Positions 24,931 through 33,615 of a stretch of 64,000 nt of DNA are shown one piece after another. A program made the translations under genes and the position numbers. Within the stretch, counting starts at the first letter, position 1. Every line of letters starts with the position of its first letter. The notes under the pieces were generated by a model. It was not told the origin of the DNA, did not search any database, and was given only the letters and a program-made list of their open reading frames with translations. Source of the DNA: Actinosynnema sp. ALI-1.44. Its GTDB lineage: Bacteria > Actinomycetota > Actinomycetes > Mycobacteriales > Pseudonocardiaceae. The stretch lies in assembly GCF_001984155.1 (NCBI RefSeq), contig NZ_MTQO01000032.1, positions 124,001 to 188,000 on the forward strand. Reading direction: 5' to 3'.

Positions 24931-26100
24931 TCATGTCGTCCCGCGGCCTAGCCGTACGCACACCGCCACGACCAGCAGCGCCGTCAGGCCGCCGAGCAGC
25001 ATCACCGTCGAGGGTGAGCTCCGGTCCACCACCGCACCGCCGATCAGGGCACCGAAACCGATCGTGGCCTGGAAGGACGAGGTGAACAGCACCGACGCCG
25101 CCTCCGGCGTGCCCGGCGCGGACCGCACGAACCACGTCTGCGAGCACACGGGCACGGCGCCGTACGCCAAACCCCACACGACCAGCAGCGCGACGGCCCC
25201 GACTGGTGTCGTCCCCACGACCGGGAGGAGCGCGGTGGCCGCCCCCAACAGGGCGGCGCTGACCCCGAACGTCGCGCGCGGGTACCGGACGACGCGCGTC
25301 CCGGCGAGGAAATTGCCGACAATGCCCGCCGCGCCGTAGACCAGCAGGATCACGGTGACAGTTCCCGACGACACGTGCGTCACCTGCTCCAGAAAGGGCG
25401 TGACATAGGTGTAGGTGCCGAAGTGCGCCAGCACGATCAGAAACGTCACCAGCAGAGCGGCCCGCGTGCTCCGCTGACGCACCAGGTCACGCAGCACACT
25501 GATTCGCGTGGCCTGCTCGGCGGGCAACCGGGGGACCACGATGGTGATCGCCACGAGCACCGCGCCGGACAACGCCGCCATCACGACGAAAGCCGTTCGC
25601 CACCCGGCGATGTCGCCGATGAACGTCCCCGCCGGGACACCCAGGACGGACCCGAGCGGCACCGCGGCGAAGATCACCGCGGTCGCCCGTGCGGTCGAGC
25701 CCGGCGGGACGAACCGGTCGGCCAGACCGGCCGCGATCGACCAGAATCCGCCGATGGTCACACCCACCAGGACACGGGAGAGCAGAACGGCCCAGTATCC
25801 CGGCGCGGCCGCGGCGATGACGTTGGCCACTGTCAGCACCAGCATGAACGTCCGCAGCATCTGCCTACGGTCGACGCGCGCGGTGACGACCGTGACCACC
25901 GGTGACGCCACAGCGGCGAGCAGTCCGGGCATGGTCATCATCAGTCCGGCGGTCCCGTTCGAAATGGAAAGGTTGGCACCGATGGACGTGAGCAGGCCGA
26001 TGGGCAGGATCTCGGTCGTGACGATGGCGAAGATGCCGACGGTCACGGAAACGACCGCCAGCCAACCAGAACTCGTGACGGGCATGGTGGGTGCTGACAT
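24931..26100 (-). CDS. MFS transporter, DHA1-type efflux family
   Basis: 389 residues, about 12 transmembrane helices. It shows DHA1/AraJ features: PGLLAAVASPVVTVVTARVDRRQML (loop 2-3 signature), LLSRVLVGVTIGGFWSIAAG and GSVLGVPAGTFIGDIAGWR. Such proteins export sugars, drugs or metabolites by proton antiport. It lies upstream of fadD17 on the same strand, but the KstR-type box falls in the gap between them (50 bases), so they need not share regulation. Substrate unknown; it could serve as the RiPP exporter only by proximity. Confidence 0.9.
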   Translation of the reverse strand: MSAPTMPVTSSGWLAVVSVTVGIFAIVTTEILPIGLLTSIGANLSISNGTAGLMMTMPGLLAAVASPVVTVVTARVDRRQMLRTFMLVLTVANVIAAAAPGYWAVLLSRVLVGVTIGGFWSIAAGLADRFVPPGSTARATAVIFAAVPLGSVLGVPAGTFIGDIAGWRTAFVVMAALSGAVLVAITIVVPRLPAEQATRISVLRDLVRQRSTRAALLVTFLIVLAHFGTYTYVTPFLEQVTHVSSGTVTVILLVYGAAGIVGNFLAGTRVVRYPRATFGVSAALLGAATALLPVVGTTPVGAVALLVVWGLAYGAVPVCSQTWFVRSAPGTPEAASVLFTSSFQATIGFGALIGGAVVDRSSPSTVMLLGGLTALLVVAVCVRLGRGTT

Positions 26101-26213
26101 GGCTCCTCGGCGGGGTGTCGATCAACGGGTCCGGCCAAGTCCACCAACTTCCGAAGCTCATGGCTGGCGGCTTTCCGCCCCCACCGTCACGTCGTCGCGG
26201 CTAAGTTGGGGGA

Positions 26214-27086
26214 GTGGACTTCGACGAGATCGTGATCAGCACCGACCGCCTCGACTTCCCCGCGCTCACCGCCGGTGACGGTCCTGTTGTCGTGTGCTGG
26301 CACGGGTTCCCCGACCATCCGGCCACATTCGGACCGCTCGCCGAGCACCTTGTCGCCGCCGGGCGGCGAGTGGTCGCGCCGTTCCTGCGCGGACATCATC
26401 CGGCGACCGTCGACCAGATGCCGTATACCGACAGCATTACGCTCGCCGCAGACGGGGCCGCGGTGGCTGCGGCGTTGTCACCGGACAGCGGTGTCGACAT
26501 GATCGGCCACGACATCGGCGCGGGTGTGGTGGGTCGGCTGGCGGCCGTCTGGCCAGAGCGGGTGCGGCGCGCGGTGACCATGGCCGTGCCACCGCCGAAG
26601 ACCGTACCCGCGATCCTCCGTGATCCCGCGCAGCAGCAACGGTTGTTCTACATGTGGCTGTTCCAGTTGCCGGGGCTGGCCGAGGGCATCCTCGAAGCCG
26701 ACCGGGCGCTGATCGACTACCTGTGGGCCACGTGGTCGCCCGGTCTGGACATCGGAGAACACCGGGCGAACGTGCACAAGCTCTACAGCGACCCCCAGGT
26801 GATCCGCAACGCGCTGAGGATCTACCGCGGCAACTTCGACACGGCGTTGCACGACCCGGACCTGGCCGCACTGGCCGCCAAAACCGAAGCGCCTGCGACG
26901 GTTCCGTTGCTCGTGCTCGCGGGCGAAAACGACGGGTGCATTCCGCCCGAGTTCTTCGCGGGCGCCGAGAACGGCCTCGCGCCAGGCTCGTCGGTCCAGG
27001 TCGTGCCGGACGCCGGGCACTTCATGCAGCTCGACCAACCGGCCGAGATCGCCCGCATCGCGCTGGAGTGGTTCGACCAGCCGTGA
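26214..27086 (+). CDS. Epoxide-hydrolase-like alpha/beta hydrolase
   Basis: 290 residues, alpha/beta hydrolase fold. The oxyanion motif HGFPD and the nucleophile elbow GHDIGAG carry Asp instead of Ser, which is typical of epoxide hydrolases and haloalkane dehalogenases. A later acidic residue lies in AGENDG and the catalytic His in PDAGHFMQLD. The lid region carries several Trp and Tyr, as in epoxide hydrolases. GTG at 26214 follows GGGGGA. Divergent from the MFS gene. The physiological substrate is unknown. Confidence 0.87.
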   Translation: MDFDEIVISTDRLDFPALTAGDGPVVVCWHGFPDHPATFGPLAEHLVAAGRRVVAPFLRGHHPATVDQMPYTDSITLAADGAAVAAALSPDSGVDMIGHDIGAGVVGRLAAVWPERVRRAVTMAVPPPKTVPAILRDPAQQQRLFYMWLFQLPGLAEGILEADRALIDYLWATWSPGLDIGEHRANVHKLYSDPQVIRNALRIYRGNFDTALHDPDLAALAAKTEAPATVPLLVLAGENDGCIPPEFFAGAENGLAPGSSVQVVPDAGHFMQLDQPAEIARIALEWFDQP

Positions 27087-27092
27087 CGCTGA

Positions 27093-27305
27093 CTGACCAC
27101 CCGGGAGCACATCTGCGGCGGCTACGCCGACCACGGCCTGCTCGCCGAGGTGGACTGGAAGGAAGCAGCGGACGAGATCGTCGCCCAGCTCAAGGAGCTG
27201 CGTTCCAGCCCGGCACAGTCCTGGGCGTGGTTCACGGCCGAGTGGTCGGCCGGATGCCACCTGCGCGCCATGATCCGTACACGATCCGGTCATCACCACA
27301 CCTGA
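27093..27305 (+). pseudogene. Possible decayed gene fragment
   Basis: A 70-codon open stretch, from CTG 27093 (just after in-frame TGA codons) to TGA 27305, reads as protein-like sequence (REHICGGYADHGLLAEVDWK, then EAADEIVAQLKEL, then QSWAWFTAEWSAGC) but has no ATG, GTG or TTG start with a ribosome binding site. It fills the gap between the hydrolase and the secreted nuclease-type protein. I do not recognise the family. It may be the tail of a lost gene. Confidence 0.3.
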
Positions 27306-27316
27306 GGCTGCGCGGC

Positions 27317-28861
27317 ATGCGTTGGCTCATATCAGTGCTGGTAGCGGCACTTGTCCTGTTAGGCATCACCACGCCAGCCACGGCGGCACCGGACGGCACG
27401 CTGGCACTGGCGTCGACCGCACTGCGTGTCGGGGAGCCGATCACGGCGACCTACAGCACGCCCCGGCCGCACGCGAAGAACTGGCTCGGCCTCTACTCCG
27501 ACCCCGGCAACGGCCCGGCGGAGGAGAAGTACGTCGGGCCGTCGACGAAATGGACCTACGTCACCGCGGCCAGCGGCACGGCGACGTTGCCGACCGACGG
27601 CCTTGAGCCGGGCAACTACATCGTCTACGCGCTGGCTCAGGACGGTTACCAGTGGCTCGCGGCGCCGGTGAAGCTCCGGATCGCCAGCAACGCGCCGCTG
27701 CACTTCGTCACCGACACGTTCGACCTGCGCAACGCGCGCGCCTTCACGCCGTACCAGGCGACCGTCCGGGGCGTCGTGCGCGGCGACACCGACGGCGTCA
27801 CCTTCCGCAAGACCGCCGGACCGCAGTGGGTCCAGGTGTCCGCGGACGGCGCCGTGACCGGTACGCCTCGGCTGACCGACGTGCTGAGGCCGTCCCGCGT
27901 GCGTGTCGAGGCCCGCAACACGCGGGGTGAGACGAGCACCGCCACGATCAGCGTCGAAGTCCGGGCGCCGGGCCTGCCGCTGGTGCCGGAGCTCAAGACG
28001 ATGAGCTTCAACCTGTGGCACGGCGGCAGCCAGGTCGACGGCGGCAGGGAGAAGCAGCTGCGCACCCTGCTGGCGTCCGATGTGGACGTCGTCGGTCTGC
28101 AGGAGACGTCGGCGGCGTCCACGCGTGAGCTGGCCGAGGCCCTGGGCTGGGACTACCACCAGGCGGGCACCGACATCGGTGTGATCAGCCGGTACCCGAT
28201 CGTCGAACGCAAGGAGCCGGGCACCGGTCCGCTGTCGGTGGCGACCCGTGTGCGGGTGCGTCTCGACGACCGCCAGGAAGTCGTGGTGTGGAACGTGCAC
28301 CTCGGCTACAACCCGTACGGCCCGTACGACGCGTGCTTCGGCAAGATGACCCAGGAGCAGTTGCTGGCCAACGAAGAACGCTCCGGCCGTACGCCCCAGA
28401 TCAAGGCAGTCCTGCAGGAGATGCGCCCGGACCTGGCGGCGGCGTGGCGCACACCGGTGTTGCTGACCGGTGACTTCAACGCCCCCTCGCACCTGGACTG
28501 GACGCCCGGCACCCGTCGCTGCGGCTACGACACAGTGCCGTGGCCGACGTCGGTCCTGCCCACCCAGGCCGGACTGCGGGACTCGTTCCGCGTGGCGAAC
28601 CGCAACCCGGTGACCACGCCCGGCACCACCTGGTCGCCGATCTACCCGATCTTCACCGGCGGCTACGGCCACGACTCGCACAAGGGCGAGCCGGAGCCGC
28701 AGGACCGCATCGACTTCGTCTACTACGCCGGGCTGATCGGCGTGACGGAGTCGAAGACCGTGGTGGAGGGCAAGCCGACGGCCGTCCCCCACCACCGGGG
28801 CAACGCCTGGTCGTCGGATCACGCCGCCGTGCTGACCACGTTCCGCACGTCGGTGTTGTAA
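27317..28861 (+). CDS. Secreted endonuclease/exonuclease/phosphatase-family protein
   Basis: 514 residues. A signal peptide (MRWLISVLVAALVLLGITTP, then ATAAPDG) leads to two Ig-like/filamin-like domains (about 25-110 and 115-215), then an EEP catalytic domain. The EEP motifs are MSFNLWHGG, VVGLQETSA, VWNVHLGY (His), TGDFNAPSHLD and SSDHAAVLTTF (Asp-His pair). Such secreted proteins act on DNA, phospholipids or sphingomyelin; I cannot choose. The ATG at 27317 is preceded by TGAGG. The Ig-like modules suggest interaction with substrates outside the cell. Confidence 0.88.
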   Translation: MRWLISVLVAALVLLGITTPATAAPDGTLALASTALRVGEPITATYSTPRPHAKNWLGLYSDPGNGPAEEKYVGPSTKWTYVTAASGTATLPTDGLEPGNYIVYALAQDGYQWLAAPVKLRIASNAPLHFVTDTFDLRNARAFTPYQATVRGVVRGDTDGVTFRKTAGPQWVQVSADGAVTGTPRLTDVLRPSRVRVEARNTRGETSTATISVEVRAPGLPLVPELKTMSFNLWHGGSQVDGGREKQLRTLLASDVDVVGLQETSAASTRELAEALGWDYHQAGTDIGVISRYPIVERKEPGTGPLSVATRVRVRLDDRQEVVVWNVHLGYNPYGPYDACFGKMTQEQLLANEERSGRTPQIKAVLQEMRPDLAAAWRTPVLLTGDFNAPSHLDWTPGTRRCGYDTVPWPTSVLPTQAGLRDSFRVANRNPVTTPGTTWSPIYPIFTGGYGHDSHKGEPEPQDRIDFVYYAGLIGVTESKTVVEGKPTAVPHHRGNAWSSDHAAVLTTFRTSVL

Positions 28862-29093
28862 GTCCGATTCCCACCGGGAGCACATACACGCGCATCTGCC
28901 TGGTCAGCAGGCATTTGCTGGGTGATCTGTTCTGTCCCGGTGCACCTTGGTGCGGTCGCCGGGCAATTGGCCGATCTTGTGCGGAATTTGCCCGGCGACG
29001 TTCAAGTCTTCGGTCGATAACGGTGAATTCACGCAACTGGCGAACAGGCCGTACGCCTGTACCCACCTGACGCCAAGTCGGCTACGGACAAGT

Positions 29094-29115
29094 AACCGAG
29101 CTGTCAGCTCGGGTT
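29094..29115 (-). terminator. Hairpin after the HAD gene
   Basis: AACCGAGCT-GTC-AGCTCGGGTT, a 9-bp stem with one extra G, lies 26 bases beyond the stop of the minus-strand HAD gene. No T-run. The preceding 280 bases (28862-29140) hold no other recognisable feature. Confidence 0.4.
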
Positions 29116-29140
29116 GTCCCAGCGTTCGGCCTTGCTGCCG

Positions 29141-29851
29141 CTATGCCTCCGTGATGGCGCGGACGACGTCAGCCGGTTCGGCAAGGTCGGCCAAGACCTG
29201 GGTTGCTCCAGCGGTCCGCAACTCGTCCATGCTGCTCTTCCCGCTCGCCACACCGATCACCCGAACGCCGGCCGTCAGCGCAGCCTCGACATCCTTGGGC
29301 GTATCACCGATCAAGACCGTGCGCTGATTGCCGAACACGACACCGGTCCGCTCCGTCGCACGTCGCTGCGCGATGGCCACCAACTCAGACCGTCGCGGGT
29401 TATCGTCCCCGTACGCACTGGCCTCAAGATCGAGATACCCGTCCAGTTCGAAGACCTCAAGTTTCGTCCGCGCGACACCACGAAGGTTTCCAGTCAACAC
29501 GCCCTGGTAGATGCCGTCGTTCGCCGCCACCATCGCCAGCGTCTCCCGCGCACCAGGCAGCACCCTGCCCCGCTCGGCCAACTCACCGCGTGCGGCCTCG
29601 TAGCCCTGCACCAACGCCGCCGCCAACTCACCCACTGCCGGATTGGTCGGGGCAATCCCGTGCAGCTCCAACGTTTCCCGAAGGATATCCAATTCGGTCC
29701 GACCCGACACTGCGGCAAGCTCCCGAAACGAAACACCGGTCACCACAGGAAACACCCGCTCGTACATCTCACGCCCCACGCCCCGCGTCTCGATCAACGT
29801 GTGATCGACATCGAACAGCACGAGCACACGCGGCACCGAAGGCGAAGACAT
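29141..29851 (-). CDS. HAD-superfamily hydrolase
   Basis: 236 residues. The HAD motif I VLFDVDHTLI (Asp14, Asp16), motif II GNLRGV-type LTGN, a Lys in the middle, and motif IV IGDTPKDVEAA place it with phosphoglycolate-phosphatase-like HAD enzymes with a cap domain between. The ATG at 29851 is preferred over an upstream one at 29896 because that would overlap the PucR gene stop. Probably a small-molecule phosphatase; the substrate is not predictable. Confidence 0.88.
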   Translation of the reverse strand: MSSPSVPRVLVLFDVDHTLIETRGVGREMYERVFPVVTGVSFRELAAVSGRTELDILRETLELHGIAPTNPAVGELAAALVQGYEAARGELAERGRVLPGARETLAMVAANDGIYQGVLTGNLRGVARTKLEVFELDGYLDLEASAYGDDNPRRSELVAIAQRRATERTGVVFGNQRTVLIGDTPKDVEAALTAGVRVIGVASGKSSMDELRTAGATQVLADLAEPADVVRAITEA

Positions 29852-29874
29852 GGCAACAAGTAGCTCACCTGAGG

Positions 29875-30909
29875 TCAGTCGGCGATGAGCCGCCATGTGG
29901 TGAGGGCCAGCCGTGCCCGGATCAGGCCGGTCGGTTCGGTCAGGTCGATGCCGAGCGCCTTGCCGATGTGCTCAAGCCTGCGGGCGATGCTGCTGTGGTG
30001 CCGGTGCAGGACGTCGGCCGCGCGCCGCAACGACCCGGACGCGCAGTACGCGTCCAAAGTGTCCATGTCGTCGGGGTTGGCGGCCAGTTGGGCGATGGCG
30101 GCGACGTCGGTGTTGTCGCGTGCGGCGTCCTGGGGGATCTGGGCGAGCAACGCAAGCGCCCCCAAGCTGTCGTGGTGCACGACAGGCTGGCGCTCGGTCG
30201 CGAAGCGAAGTGCGGTCCGGGCCTGCCGCCACGAGCGTTCGGGGCAACCGACGGAGCCGATGCCCGCCTGGACTCCGGCGGGGAACAGGGCCGTGTCCAC
30301 CTTGGTGGCCAGCACGACGCCCACGTCGGCCAGTGGCGCCGCTTTCACCGGATGCGCCGGGCAGATCAGGCCGCCGACCTGGTCGAGTGGACGGTCCGAG
30401 CGCACAGCGACCACACGGATCGGCAGGTCGGCGCCGAATCCCAGCAGCCGCAGCGCGCGGGCGCGGGCCGCCTCGTCGCTGCTCGAGCTGATCACCAGTT
30501 CGATCAGTGCGGGGTCGGCCATGGTGGTGCTGGCCGGTCCGTAGCGTTCGACGACCGCGGCCGCTGCGATGGACAGCCGGTCCAGCACCAGGTCGTCGAG
30601 CGGCGTCGGCTCGCCTGGCCGCTCAAGCCACACCGTGCCGATCTCCTCGTCGTCGAGGACGATCGGCACGGCGGCGGACGCGGGCGACTCCGGGCCGGAC
30701 ACCGGGCGGCCGTCGGGGCTGACGCGGATCACGCGTCCACTGCCGTGCAGCCGGATGCCCGCGACGCACTCGGCCAGACCGGCCGAGGCCCTGGCCAGCG
30801 CGGCCAGGTCCACCCGCCTGCGCATCAGGGTGTCGTAGAACATCACGACCCGCATCGCGCCCGCGGCGAGCGAATCCAGATGCGACAGCCGTTCGACCAG
30901 AACCTCCAT
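29875..30909 (-). CDS. PucR-family transcriptional regulator
   Basis: 344 residues. The C-terminal PucR HTH (about 275-335) shows DTLDAYCASGSLRRAADVLH then RHHSSIARRLEHIGKALG, the expected helix-turn-helix of the family. The middle GGDEF-like domain is seen in the degenerate PIRVVAVRSD...GVVLATKVD region. No further domain is recognised at the N-terminus. PucR regulators often control purine or lipid/ester catabolism genes nearby. It is divergent from the esterase gene, and a TCGGCATGGATC repeat occurs twice in the shared promoter region. Confidence 0.88.
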   Translation of the reverse strand: MEVLVERLSHLDSLAAGAMRVVMFYDTLMRRRVDLAALARASAGLAECVAGIRLHGSGRVIRVSPDGRPVSGPESPASAAVPIVLDDEEIGTVWLERPGEPTPLDDLVLDRLSIAAAAVVERYGPASTTMADPALIELVISSSSDEAARARALRLLGFGADLPIRVVAVRSDRPLDQVGGLICPAHPVKAAPLADVGVVLATKVDTALFPAGVQAGIGSVGCPERSWRQARTALRFATERQPVVHHDSLGALALLAQIPQDAARDNTDVAAIAQLAANPDDMDTLDAYCASGSLRRAADVLHRHHSSIARRLEHIGKALGIDLTEPTGLIRARLALTTWRLIAD

Positions 30910-31003
30910 GTCAGCAGCGTAGCGACGATCGGCGCACTATCGGCATGGATCACGCGACGGCTGGCGGATGAACCGGGCGCGCCGCGGATCCAGGATTGTC
31001 GGC

Positions 31004-31903
31004 ATGGATCCCGAACTCGAAGCGTTCCTCAGCCTGCTTCCGCGCGCCGACCTGGCCGACCCGGTCGCCGAACGCGAGAACTTCGCCAAACTGGCCGCCG
31101 CGATACCGCCACCGGACACGTCGAACATGGTGGTCGAGGACCGCATGGTGCCCGCCGATCCCGAGGTGCCGGTCCGCATCTACCGCCCGCACGACGCGCA
31201 GGGCGCCATCATCTGGTTGCACGGCGGCGGGTGGGTGATGGGTGACGTGGACACCGAGCACCCGTGGGCGGGCCGGCTCGCCGACATGTCCGGCGCGGTG
31301 GTGATCTCGGTCGGCTACCGCCTGGCACCGGAGAACCCGTTCCCCGCCGCGTTCGACGACGCGTACGCCACACTGGTCTGGGCGGCGGAGAACGCCGCCG
31401 AGCTGCACATCGACCCGAGCCGGATCGCGGTCGGCGGGCACAGCGCCGGTGCCGGGATCGCCGCGGGAATCGCGCTGCGCGCCCGTGACGAGGACGGCCC
31501 GCGGATCTGCTTCCAACTGCTCAGCCAGGCGGGGCTCGACGACCGTCAGCAAACCTGGTCGGCGCGGAAGTTCACCGACACGCCGTGGCTCACCACCGGC
31601 AAGGTCGCCCAGGCGTGGCAGCACTACCTCGGGGGCGCGACCCCTACCGCCTACGCCGCACCGGCACGGGCCACCGACCTGTCCGACCTGCCGCCCGCGC
31701 ACATCACCGCCGCGGAGTTCTGCCCGAACCGCGACGACGACATCACCTACGCGTTGCGCCTGTTGCAGGCGGGCGTCGCGGTCGAGCTGCACCAGTGGGC
31801 CGGGACGTTCCACGGTTCCCAGGCGATCCTGTCCGCCGAGGTGTCCCAGCGTCAACTCGCCGAACTCGGCGACGTTCTGCGCCGCGCGCTGGCGCAGCCG
31901 TGA
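31004..31903 (+). CDS. HSL-family alpha/beta hydrolase (esterase)
   Basis: 299 residues. Hormone-sensitive-lipase motifs HGGGWVMGD (oxyanion), YRLAPENPFPAAFDDA and GGHSAGAG (nucleophile Ser) are complete, and a His lies in AGTFHGSQ. The ATG at 31004 overlaps the second copy of TCGGCATGGATC. The stop overlaps the start of the IrtA-like transporter by four bases (GTGA), so the esterase is the first gene of the transporter operon. In other bacteria a siderophore esterase can follow an importer; here an iron-release role is a reasonable but unproven idea. Confidence 0.9.
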   Translation: MDPELEAFLSLLPRADLADPVAERENFAKLAAAIPPPDTSNMVVEDRMVPADPEVPVRIYRPHDAQGAIIWLHGGGWVMGDVDTEHPWAGRLADMSGAVVISVGYRLAPENPFPAAFDDAYATLVWAAENAAELHIDPSRIAVGGHSAGAGIAAGIALRARDEDGPRICFQLLSQAGLDDRQQTWSARKFTDTPWLTTGKVAQAWQHYLGGATPTAYAAPARATDLSDLPPAHITAAEFCPNRDDDITYALRLLQAGVAVELHQWAGTFHGSQAILSAEVSQRQLAELGDVLRRALAQP

Positions 31904-33615
31904 CCGGGCTGCTGCGCCCGTACCTTGGCGGGTTCGCCGCTGTCGTCGTCCTGCAGGTCATCGGCGCCATCTCGGGGTTGGCGCCGATGCTCGCGGTGGT
32001 CGAATTGGGGCGCACGCTGTTGTCGCCCGGTCCGGCCGATCACGACCACGTGTGGACTGTCGTGATCCTCGGCGCGGCGGGGCTGTTCGTCCGGCTCGTC
32101 GCCACGGCCGCGTCGTCCGGGATCGGGCACCTGCTCGACAACCGGGTGCAGCTGTCGTTGCGCAGGCAGTTGGCCGCGCGGTTGGGACGTGCGCCGATCG
32201 GGTGGTTCTCCCGGCGCCGGACGGGCGAGCTGGCGAAGGTCGTCGGCGAGGACGTGAGCGCTGTGCACCCGTTCATCGCTCACACGCCCGGCGAGCTGGT
32301 CGCCGCGTTCGTGGTGCCGCTGGTGTCGATGGTGTACCTGTTCACCATCGACTGGCGGCTCACGCTGATCACCCTCATCCCCGTGGTGCTTGCCGTCGCA
32401 CTGGTGCCGCTGATGATGACTCCGGCCAGGCTGCGTGAACAGGAGGACTTCGACGCGGGCATGGCACGGATCGCCAACTCCGTGGTCGAGTTCGTCCAGG
32501 GCATCGCGGTGGTCAAGGCGTTCGGCGGGGCAGGCCGCGCGCACGGCAGATTCCGCACGGCCGTGGACGAGTTCGTCACGACGTTCCTGCGCTGGGTGCG
32601 TGGGCTGTCGGGCATCGCCGCCGGGATGCAGCTGGCGCTGTCGCCGCCGTTCGTGCTGCTGGTCGTGCTGATCGGCGGTACGGCACTGGTCACGTCAGGC
32701 GGTATGGCTCCCGCCGACCTGCTGCCGTTCCTGCTGCTGGGCCTCGGCCTGACCGCTCCCGTCGCCGCGCTCGGCCACGGCTTCGACGAGATGCAGACCG
32801 CCCGGCGCGCGGTCGGCCGGATCAAGGACGTGCTCGCGGTCGATCCACTCCCGCAGCCCACGTGCCCGGGCACAGCCCAAGGGCACCGGGTGGAACTGCG
32901 TGACGTCCGGTTCGGCTACGAAACCGATCGCGAGGTGCTGCGTGGGATCGACCTGGTGCTGGAACCGGGCACGGTCACAGCGGTCGTCGGCCCGTCGGGC
33001 AGCGGCAAGTCCACGCTCGTCCAGCTGCTGCCCCGGTTCTTCGACCCGACAAGTGGCTCGGTCGCCATCGGCGGCGCCGACCTGCGCGAACTCGGCAGCC
33101 GGCAGCTGTACGAGCTGGTGTCGTTCGTGTTCCAGGACGTCCGGCTGCTGCGTGCGTCGGTCACGGACAATATCGCGCTGGCAGTGCCGGACGCCTCGCC
33201 CGACGATGTGGTCCGTGCCGCTCGGCTGGCCGACATCCACGACCGGATCCTGGAACTGCCACGTGGCTACGACACGGTGATCGGCGAGGACGTCAAGCTG
33301 TCGGGCGGGGAGGCGCAACGGATCGCGATCGCCCGTGCGCTGCTCGCCGACACACCCGTCCTGGTACTCGACGAAGCGACCGCCTTCGCCGACCCGCACA
33401 CCGAACGGGCGGTGCGCCGGGCACTCGCGACGCTCAAGGGCGATCGGACGATCCTGCTGATCGCCCACCGGATGGAAACGGTCGCCGACGCCGACACCGT
33501 CGTGATGCTCGAGGACGGAGTGGTCGCCGAACACGGCGCACCCGGTGACCTGGTGGCGCGCAACGGCAAGTTCGCCGAGTTCTGGCGATCCCAGCGGGGA
33601 GGGAACGGGACCTGA
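31900..33615 (+). CDS. IrtA-like ABC transporter, fused membrane and ATPase domains
   Basis: 571 residues, one half of a heterodimeric ABC transporter. Membrane domain about 1-310 with six helices, nucleotide-binding domain from about 330: Walker A VVGPSGSGKST, Q loop, signature KLSGGEAQRIAIAR, and VLDEATAFADPHTE (Walker B). DEATAFADP is typical of IrtA-type siderophore transporters. The N-terminal siderophore-interacting (reductase) domain of mycobacterial IrtA is absent. It starts at GTG 31900, overlapping the esterase stop, and its stop overlaps the IrtB-like start (TGATG). Import of iron-siderophore complexes is likely by family. Confidence 0.9.
   Translation: MTGLLRPYLGGFAAVVVLQVIGAISGLAPMLAVVELGRTLLSPGPADHDHVWTVVILGAAGLFVRLVATAASSGIGHLLDNRVQLSLRRQLAARLGRAPIGWFSRRRTGELAKVVGEDVSAVHPFIAHTPGELVAAFVVPLVSMVYLFTIDWRLTLITLIPVVLAVALVPLMMTPARLREQEDFDAGMARIANSVVEFVQGIAVVKAFGGAGRAHGRFRTAVDEFVTTFLRWVRGLSGIAAGMQLALSPPFVLLVVLIGGTALVTSGGMAPADLLPFLLLGLGLTAPVAALGHGFDEMQTARRAVGRIKDVLAVDPLPQPTCPGTAQGHRVELRDVRFGYETDREVLRGIDLVLEPGTVTAVVGPSGSGKSTLVQLLPRFFDPTSGSVAIGGADLRELGSRQLYELVSFVFQDVRLLRASVTDNIALAVPDASPDDVVRAARLADIHDRILELPRGYDTVIGEDVKLSGGEAQRIAIARALLADTPVLVLDEATAFADPHTERAVRRALATLKGDRTILLIAHRMETVADADTVVMLEDGVVAEHGAPGDLVARNGKFAEFWRSQRGGNGT

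Noticed and set aside
23306-26100. FadD17 and the MFS gene as part of the RiPP operon
   Set aside because: They are on the opposite strand; fadD17 has its own KstR-type box and converges with the operon, so linkage is only by position.
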